From: Lepidodermella squamata
Taxonomy: Eukaryota; Gastrotricha
Length of the DNA stretch: 64,000 nucleotides
NCBI GenBank assembly: GCA_047495785.1
Contig: JBLDXI010000007.1
Span: 3,720,001-3,784,000 of the forward strand
Reading direction: 5' to 3'
Under the pieces are notes generated by a model. The model was not told where the DNA came from, did no database searches, and saw nothing but the letters and a program-made list of their open reading frames with translations. Every line of letters starts with the position of its first letter. The first letter of the stretch is position 1. Positions 57,201-64,000 of the stretch are shown one piece after another. The position numbers were made by a program, and so were the translations under genes.

Positions 57201-60200
57201 GAAAATTTAGTGCTGGAACGTCAAATGTATTAAATAGCCAATACTTAGACCTTGTACCCAATTGAACTGAAATCGATTTCTCAGTTCAATTGCCTGGCTC
57301 GACAGTCATTTTGCTGGTTTCATGAACTAAAATCTAATCACATTTCGCCCTTTATTCATAACAAAATTTGAAATTTTCGAATTTTCAGAAATAAACGCAA
57401 GATTTCCATTTTTGGTCAAGTTCAGAAAATTTTATGAAAAGAGGAATGTCATGCAAGAATAATCGAGAACTTACAGTGATTTGATGCGATCTCGCCTCGA
57501 GAGACGCCTCCATTTTCTTAGCCATGAAGCGCGACCGCTCCGCCTGTGTCTCGAGGGCCCGGATGCGCTCACGCTGCTCCTCGACGCAGCTCTCCAGCCG
57601 GTTGAACTTGGACTGCCTGGTGCCGAAAAACGAAAACATTTCAAAATATTAATAGTGACGAGTTGTCGGAGCGCCCGCAAATTCGAATGTGTTTTGCTTC
57701 TTGCAAGTGCAAGGGACGCTCGACGGGCGGCTAATTGCCACCTGTCACCGCTATTAGGAAAGCCTATCGATTTGCTCAATTTTGAAATTTCGCACTTTCC
57801 GATATCTGATAATATTATCATTTATGCAGAGATGGAGAGGTAATGCTGTGGAAATACTCAATTATTCATGGAATAAGCAGAGACAAAAAACAACAGCCCA
57901 ATGATCCGACAAAATGATGATTTTCGGTCGCTTATAACAAATTAATGAGGTCTAAAATCTAGTTCAGCACTCAAGTTGGACAATGGGTGAAAATGCTTGC
58001 CGCGTTCAAGGTCCAAATCAAAGTTTTTACCAATTTTTCGAGAAAAGATAACAGAAACAACATCGAAATCAGGGCTTGAACCGATTTTTAGAATTGAATG
58101 TGAGAAATCGATTCAATCTTCGAACTCGGATAAAGACGAAAAATTGTGCTAATCGGCTTTGCACTGGTTGAGATAATGAAATGAAAAACGAGAGAGAGAG
58201 AGAGAGATAATAAATTATGAAAAACCTAGGTTAATTCAAAATTATAAGAAGCAGTTTAATAGATTCGCAATAAAATTTGCGGAATTTTCACGATTTCTGA
58301 TTTTTCGAGAAATGGGGAATTGCAGAAAATGCAAAAATGGTGAACGGCGCTCTCTGGAAATTTTCCACAACCTGGAAATATTTGGAAATTTCCAGAGAAA
58401 AATCGTAATTTCAAAGCAACTTTAGACATTTTCAAATAATTTTTCACTCTAACAACCCACAATTGTTGCTCGCTACCATAATTATTCATTCACCTTCTCG
58501 CGAAAACTCGAAATATGCTCTTCAAAACACAGTCTTATCAGCTTAAAATTTTGAAATTTGAAAATGGTTCCCTGGAAGTCGTGCAAGTTTTGCACCCATG
58601 TTAAAGGCTAATACCTCCTTTTCAATAAACTGCCCAGGAATGTAAAGTTCGCCTTCAAATTCGCAAAAATACGAGTAAAATGTGGAAAATAATGGGCTCG
58701 TTGCACAGGCCCTTCAATCACTTCAATGTGTTCAAAATTCTTTCATTGAACCGTTTTGATTTATTAAAACCGGGTTCTATGTAGCAAAGCGTAGCCGTAA
58801 AATCGAGCGAAAATATTTTTCAAGCGAATTGAGTTTCAATCAATCATTTCCCACTGAATTTGCCGCAAGATGCGTAACACGTAGCTCCGTATCTATCCGA
58901 ACACGTGCAACTGTCGATGCCAGACACGTAGTGCTCGCGGTACTTATCATGGGCGCCGCCACCCGGCTTGATGCCACAGCCGAGCACGAAATTGCCCGGC
59001 GAGCATTTGACGCGCCACGTGCCAGTGCCGTACGCCTTCTGCACCTCGTAGTTGTACAGATTCGCCGCACAGGTCGCATAGCCCGTTCCACCGACCGCGT
59101 CGTAAAATTGGCAGGCACTGCCGTCATCGGTCGGATACATCTGCCGCCAGCCTTCGGTTTTACCGCCATTCGGGAACATGTGACATCCGAGGGCTTTGGT
59201 GCCCCACGGGCAGAAGACCGACCACGTGGCCCAGCCTTGCCCGGTTACGATCTGCTTGCCCTTCGCCGCGTTCGAGCACCACAGGGCACATTCCATGCCG
59301 TGCCAGTCGTAGCATTCGCAGATTTGGTCGTTTACTGGGAACGATTTTCGGTACGGTTCCCAGTTGGTACCATACGGTAAATTCTTCTGGCCGCAGAATA
59401 GCAGGGAGTAACCTGGGCGGCATGTGATTGTCTCGGCTTGTTTGATGGGTGTGATTAGCGAGTTCATGCGAACTGGCACGTTGTCGCCTGTTGGGTCGGT
59501 GCATACGCCTGGGTTGTATTGGCAGTAGTTGACGTAGTAATCCTCTAGTTGACCCCGTTTCGCAGCAAGTTCGGCCGGATTCTCGTTCGGAAGGTAGTTG
59601 GTTGTCAATAATTCGGAAACCTGTCCAGGTGAAATTTGTTTCATCCGACACGTGTCAAGGTCAAAGTCAGTCGCTGAACGGAATTCTATTTTCTCATTTC
59701 ACGCGTCAGATTCAGGCTAAATTTTAGCCAGGAATCGGTAAAAATCTGAGCCGACGCTGGCGATTTGCTGGCAAAAATCAGTAATTTTGGCGAAATTCGT
59801 TACGGTTGACCTGGCCGGATACATCCGTCATCCAAAAACGCGACAAAGACAAATCGCCGAAAATTGAAATTTCAATAATGGGCTCACTTTTTCGAAAAGG
59901 TTGAAAATGAAAATCACAATTTTTTTGAAGTTTTCAAAATTGAAACTTTACATTTTGCTGAAGCTATCGAATAGTGAGCTTTTCCCAATTTTTTAAGGGA
60001 AAAAATCCTAGATGTACCAAAAAATCCCGAAAAACCCTAGCGTAAATTATTATGTGATTTTCGGTAATTTCCCGAATTCTGATGAAAATTTTCAGGTCAA
60101 ATTTTCAGGCGGAATTCCTTCAGTCAATTCCTTCAGGAATTTCAGTGAATTTGAAGATATCCCAAAGATCAGTATAAAGGCCGAGGATGGCAATTTTTCG

Positions 60201-63200
60201 TTAATAACCGAATAATTCGCTCTCGGGTTTTCGGTAAATCTGAAGTTTTATGTAAAATCAAGGATAACAGATTTTTATAGTCCAAGATTTAGGAAAATTT
60301 CCGCTTGAGAAGCTGGTTACTCGCAAATTCTTTTCCGGGAAAATAAAGATAAAATACCGAAATCCCCATTCAATGTTCGGAAATTAAAAAAATTGTTTAA
60401 AAATTTACAATGCCGAAAACATGTCCTCCATTTAAAAATTGTATTTTTGTCACAATTTTTGGATGTCGGAAGAAATTAGGCCTAGGCCTGTCTGTCTGAT
60501 AAGATAAGACACGTGCCAGATGAAAAAAGTATCACCCCACCTGTCGCAGCACGTAAGTAATCGGCATGGGCGAATTCGCCGAACTCGCAGCCCACGTCTC
60601 CCAGCGGCCATCAGCCGACGGCCGACTGCCGAGGTAGAACTCCGCATAGGACAGCCGTTTGCTGTTAAACGTCTCCGCAGACTGTTTCTCCGTTGCGGTC
60701 GCCGTCGACATGCTGCCAGTGATGCCGAAAAAAGACCATTCCGCGCCCGCTTTCACGTCAAAATTCTCCATATCCATCGTCGACCACGCCATTTCCTCGA
60801 ACTCACTTCGAACAACAGCCTTCGCGCCCATTGTCATCGAAATGAGGTAATGAGTCCCGAAAGTTCGAACAAAATTCGAGTATTGGTAGTCGTCGCGAAC
60901 CGTTGGCAGCGACCGAACAGCTGCGGCGAAGTTTGGCGAGACCCGAAACGGGATGTAGGCATCGATCGAAGCTTTGTAGGCCGTGCATTTCGCTACCGTC
61001 TCAACGAAGGCTGTCCGCGACTCGGACGTTCTCTGCGCGACGTGTTTGTACGACGTGCTCGAGCTGAACTTCTGGCCCCAGCCGCCGCCGGACACTGACA
61101 CGTCGACAGCCAGCGAGTTCATATAACTCGTTGTGCCGTGGACAGATTCTGCCTCGGCGCGGTATGAGCATGTCTCGGCTCGCAGGACCTGGGCGTAGTC
61201 GGGGACCAGCCATTTGCCATCGCCAGACAGCAGCCCTCGGTCGTAGGTGAAGTCGAAGATTTTCTGGCGAAAACCAGGGTCCAGTACGTTTCCATGAGGG
61301 TCGCCGTAGATCACGTCGTAGCCGAGTCCGAGGTAGTCAATGTTCGGCAACTTATCCACGGCCCCGGCCAAAGCCGGTAGTATTAACAGGCAGGCGAATA
61401 AACTTAGCATTAGTCCTTTTGATTTATCTTTGCTGGAAGGGTTCAATTCTCTTAGTACTTATAGTCGGATAAGGTGCAGAGATAACACACCCTGCGACTT
61501 TCACCTTCAGAGTTCCAATTTTTTCTATGCCAACAAACAGGATGGAACACGATAGCGAAGTGAGAATTTTCGAGCGCGTTAACGAGACATTTATTCATGC
61601 GTTATCAAAGGCCAAAACAGTCCTAACATTATATGTTTGCTTGGGGTGATACGAATCCCAGATAATTTAGTGTGGGCGAAATAGCAGAGAAAAAAGAGTA
61701 CTTCCTCTAAACCTTGTAACCTAGACCTTTTGGCCAAAATCAGACATACGCGGGAGAAAATCCAAGTAATCAAAAAGTCAAAATGGCAAATTGCTAATAA
61801 TGACTAGAAATCAAGGCCAAAAGACGGAATGGATAGAATGATGTTGATTCAGCGCATAAATAACGGCGAAGTCAAAATCAATCGATTATCGATTATCGAT
61901 AATTGGTGATTGATTTCTGTGTGATGACAAAATTATTAAGTCGATTTTCAAGTTTCTAACTAGAATCATGAAATAATTAAAAAAATCACGAAATTATCGA
62001 TTATCGATTATCGATCGATAACCAATCAATCAAAATACAAATGATCGAATCGGCACAGACATTTTATCGATAGAGAGACCTAACCAAGAGAAATTTCGCA
62101 TCATTTTTGATCAAATTATGGCAAAATCATTTTGTTTCAAATTACAGTTTGAACAGCCAAATTTCTTATTTCGGAAAAACGAAGAAAAATGAAAAATCAT
62201 AGACTCCGTTAAAGCTTTTTTAATGCTAATAAAATACGCAGCTAAATTTACGCCGAAGTACCAGAAATTTCCTAAACGGAATAAGTTATTAAGTTTTCCA
62301 AGTCTAAGCAATTAATAAAATCGAAAGTTAATTTCTAGAAATCAGGAAAAAATTTAGAAAAATAGTAAAAATTTACCTGGAAGAATTTTTGCGCAGTTCA
62401 TTAGTCAACGCGTCCTGGGTGCGTTCCAACTCAGCCTGAAGTCGATAATTCGCGGCCGACAGCTCATCACACTCGGCCAGCTTCTCGCGAATAACCTCTC
62501 GCAATTCGGCGACATTCGCACTCAAACATGCGGCTTCATCCCTCGCCTGGCGACTGTCCGACTCCAACTTCTGCAAATGCCGCGTCGGAATCAGAGCGTC
62601 AAACCTGGCCGCCAGGTGTTCAAACCACTGCGGCTCATCGTCCAGCGGCGATTCGGCCGCAAAATGCCGCGCAACGTCGTGAAAATTCACCTGACTGTTC
62701 GCCTCCAAACAATCGATAAGTTCGAGCACGAACTTCAACCGAACCTGCGCGTTCCGCGTCGATTTCTGCGCTGAATTCAGCTGATTTTCGAGCTGAATCC
62801 TCGCCGAAACGTGCTGGTCAACATCGGCGTGCATAGACGCGATCTGCTCGAGGTACCGCTGCGACTCGCGAACCACCTCCGAGTACGCCTCGGATTGGGC
62901 TCGCTGCGAGGCGGCCATCTGCCGAGTCAGGGCCGAATTCGCCTCTTGTAACCTAGCAGCTTCCTCCGCCGCGAGTTCCAGCCGCGTTTTCAACGACCCA
63001 ACCTCACTTTCGAGCAGTTGCAGCGCCGCTCTCTCCGCCTGGGCTAGGCCGTGTTTCTGGGTGGCCTTGGGCGTTTCGACCTGGTGCGAGATGTTAGGAT
63101 GGCTCGGCTGCTTCTGCACGAGGTAGTGGTCCATTGACGCGAAGCTCGGCTGGCCTAGCCGGTCGAGTAGGCTCGGCTCAGACGACGAGAGATGCGCGGA

Positions 63201-63773
63201 GTTCGCCAGGAGATTTCCGCCCGGCTCCGCTAGCCCATACACCCCGTTTTGTAAGTCCCGCAAGTGGTGTTTCAACCTCGGTTTCCCCGATTTAGGCCCC
63301 TCTAGGAAGTCGATAACCGTCCGCCTCAGGTGGTCAGGGGCCTGTCTCGGGATTGAAAATTGACTCGCCTGGCTGGGGTTCGACCCGTTCAGGCATCTCT
63401 CCAGCGAATTCAGCCAGTCGTTTGCGACACTTTGCGACAGAGCTGCGAAGACGAGGGGCGGCGATCGCGGCGTTTCGAGGCTCACTGTGTAAAGTTGCCC
63501 GGCTTTGCCTGGGGTGAGGCGGATTTCTTGGCCGAACGACCGTTCGTCGACGATTTGCCGGTCGTCGGCGGACCGGTAGGCGGTGAGGCGGTATTGCGGC
63601 TGGTTGGCGTCGTTCTGGCCGGTCACGCTCAGTTCGAGCCAGCAGCGCGACCACGACGAGGCGGCGAGTGGGTTTTTGAGCAGGGTTTGCGACGACTGCG
63701 ACGCCTGTTTCAGCATCGCCCAGTCCGCTTTTAGCACTGTCACCGTTCGTATCGCACTCGGCCGCGGTTGTTG
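51298..63773 (-). CDS. PH-domain and coiled-coil cytoskeletal/signalling-type protein (5' end missing)
   Basis: Visible exons: 63773-62377, 57616-57475, 56654-56147, 55700-55082, 53663-52938, 51460-51298. All phases agree and give 1184 residues; earlier exons lie outside the window. The first exon holds a PH domain (SSWSRCWLELS to the invariant Trp in VANDWLNSLERCL), likely for lipid or protein binding. About 200 residues of coiled coil follow, running into the next exon (ESCVEEQRERIRALETQAE). Later exons are Gln-, Ser- and Asp-rich, probably disordered, with helical stretches such as LGLLLERLASAEQQ. The last two joins are least certain: a TGA overlaps the donor at 52937 and could be the real stop. 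The acceptor at 53660/53663 is a NAGNAG. The family is not recognised. Confidence 0.7.
51905..52720. repeat. inverted-repeat element of the ATCGAT family in an intron
   Basis: Left sequence near 51905-52060 (GAGGTTCCAG.GCTA, CGATATCAACC, AAGTATCGATTTTACAAATC, GTGATTTTTCCGATATCAG) is repeated in reverse near 52440-52715. Related single arms occur at 43684-43790, 48466-48560, 49650-49715 and 57023-57110. Confidence 0.65.
54440..54739. mobile_element. foldback element with iterated CGGAACCAAATTT units
   Basis: The left arm (54440-54491) contains three CGGAACCAAA units separated as ..TTTACAGTGAT.. and ..TTTGCTTTTTG... The right arm (54686-54739) is its reverse complement with few changes (CGGTGATCGGAACCAA). 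About 190 bp lies between. It is located in the intron 53664-55081 of the PH/coiled-coil gene. Confidence 0.8.
56655..57474 (-). other. PH/coiled-coil gene intron with repeat
   Basis: An 820-bp intron with a copy of the ATCGAT repeat family (57023-57110) and a TTAGTGCTGGAACG motif near 57207 that belongs to the end of that family. No extra exon seen. Confidence 0.5.
58844..61410 (-). CDS. secreted MACPF (perforin-like) protein with triplicated Cys-rich C-terminal module
   Basis: Predicted 548-residue secreted pore-forming-type protein. Exon 1 is 61410-60541 and exon 2 is 59620-58844. The start is the ATG at 61410, giving the signal peptide MLSLFACLLILPALAGA; a longer open frame begins at TTG. 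The MACPF domain runs from about residue 23 (LGLGYDVIYG) to about 330 and has the family signature Y-x6-FGTHY at about 177-188. The C-terminal part has three similar modules (about 357-405, 427-474, 496-542). Each starts C-x-G-x4-LxCG or a variant and ends with a CxC.D..G..C..C type pattern; such a domain may bind membranes or glycans (inference). The gene lies inside an intron of the PH/coiled-coil gene on the same strand. AATAAA (minus strand) is at 58760-58765. Known relatives act in immunity, venom or development. Confidence 0.85.
59621..60540 (-). mobile_element. transposon-derived intron (introner-like) of the MACPF gene
   Basis: This 920-bp intron is bounded by GACAGGT at 60545-60539 and at 59625-59619. 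The first copy supplies the donor (GACAG|GT) and the second the acceptor (GACAG|GT). Inside these lie about 31-bp inverted repeats matching at 24 of 31 positions (GGGGTGATACTTTTTTCATC on one side, CAGGTGAAATTTGTTTCATC on the other, then CACGTGTC on both). The ends match the family 2 MITE at 30448-30784, also in subterminal sequence (GTCACA.TTTTTGG.TGTCGGA). Removing the element plus one duplication gives uninterrupted coding sequence. Confidence 0.83.
61411..62376. other. upstream of the MACPF gene, inside the large PH/coiled-coil intron
   Basis: Presumably contains the MACPF promoter. There is an inverted cluster of ATCGATTATCGATTATCGAT near 61881-61905 and 61995-62020. No exon was identified. 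Confidence 0.45.
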
Positions 63774-64000
63774 CTAGAAAAAAAAAATCGCAAAAATGTC
63801 ATTTCAATTTTCCTGAAAATCACGCTAAAAAATGGCAGCAAACTCCAATCGAAATTATGCGAAAGTAGCATTTTTGGTTGATTTTGGTAAATATGGATGA
63901 AGTAGTGTTCACTAAGTGATGATATGACCTGAATTTTAGTACCATTTCGACAATTTTTCGGATTTTTCTTTGATATTCAAAATCTGTTCCCCGCTAGGTG
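63774..64000 (-). other. PH/coiled-coil gene intron (partial)
   Basis: Sequence upstream of the acceptor TTTTTTTCTAG|CAACAACC at 63774; nothing else recognised. Confidence 0.5.

Noticed and set aside
58829-59380. 183-codon plus-strand open frame opposite MACPF exon 2
   Set aside because: The minus-strand frame has clear repeated Cys modules; this one has no recognisable feature.

Overview
The window is animal genomic DNA, probably from a compact-genome invertebrate and possibly a nematode or other ecdysozoan. It is eukaryotic because genes are split by GT-AG introns, many only 50-60 bp long. Intergenic DNA is AT-rich, and miniature inverted-repeat transposable elements (MITEs) are plentiful. 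The content is animal-specific: a ryanodine receptor C-terminus, class C GPCRs and a Pax2/5/8-type paired-box gene. The paired domain has features I associate with nematode EGL-38/PAX-2 (DTVR, IVEM, TGSV). The species assignment is only an inference.

Layout: (1) 1-1.5 kb, last coding exon of a ryanodine receptor, + strand. (2) 1.6-22.5 kb, five paralogous GABA-B-like class C GPCR genes, four on the minus strand head-to-tail and a fifth divergent on the plus strand; one minus copy carries a 5-bp frameshifting deletion. (3) 22.7-36.6 kb, four intact tandem copies plus one relic of a five-exon gene for a small secreted cysteine-rich glycoprotein with a Ser/Thr-rich linker, partly inside a segmental duplication. 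An apparently intact DNA transposon with perfect 33-bp terminal repeats lies between the last two copies. (4) 38.7-41.9 kb, a Pax2/5/8-type gene on the minus strand. (5) 44.1-47.5 kb, two paralogous small secreted-protein genes. (6) 48-50.4 kb, a noncoding tandem duplication separated by a MITE. (7) 51.3-63.8 kb, a PH-domain/coiled-coil gene whose 5' end is outside the window; a secreted MACPF (perforin-like) gene is nested on the same strand inside its 4.8-kb intron.

The strongest unusual signal is the intron of the MACPF gene. It is bounded by a 7-bp duplication (GACAGGT) that itself supplies both splice sites, and just inside it are about 31-bp inverted repeats. These match an independent MITE at 30448-30784, which also has a 7-bp target duplication and whose empty site is visible in the paralogous duplication. 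This looks like an intron created by DNA-transposon insertion (an introner). Other notable signals are a fragment of the Pax gene duplicated into an intron of a cysteine-rich gene, two same-phase donors plus an alternative start in the Pax gene, loss of the TATA region in one cysteine-rich copy, and several foldback/MITE families concentrated in introns.
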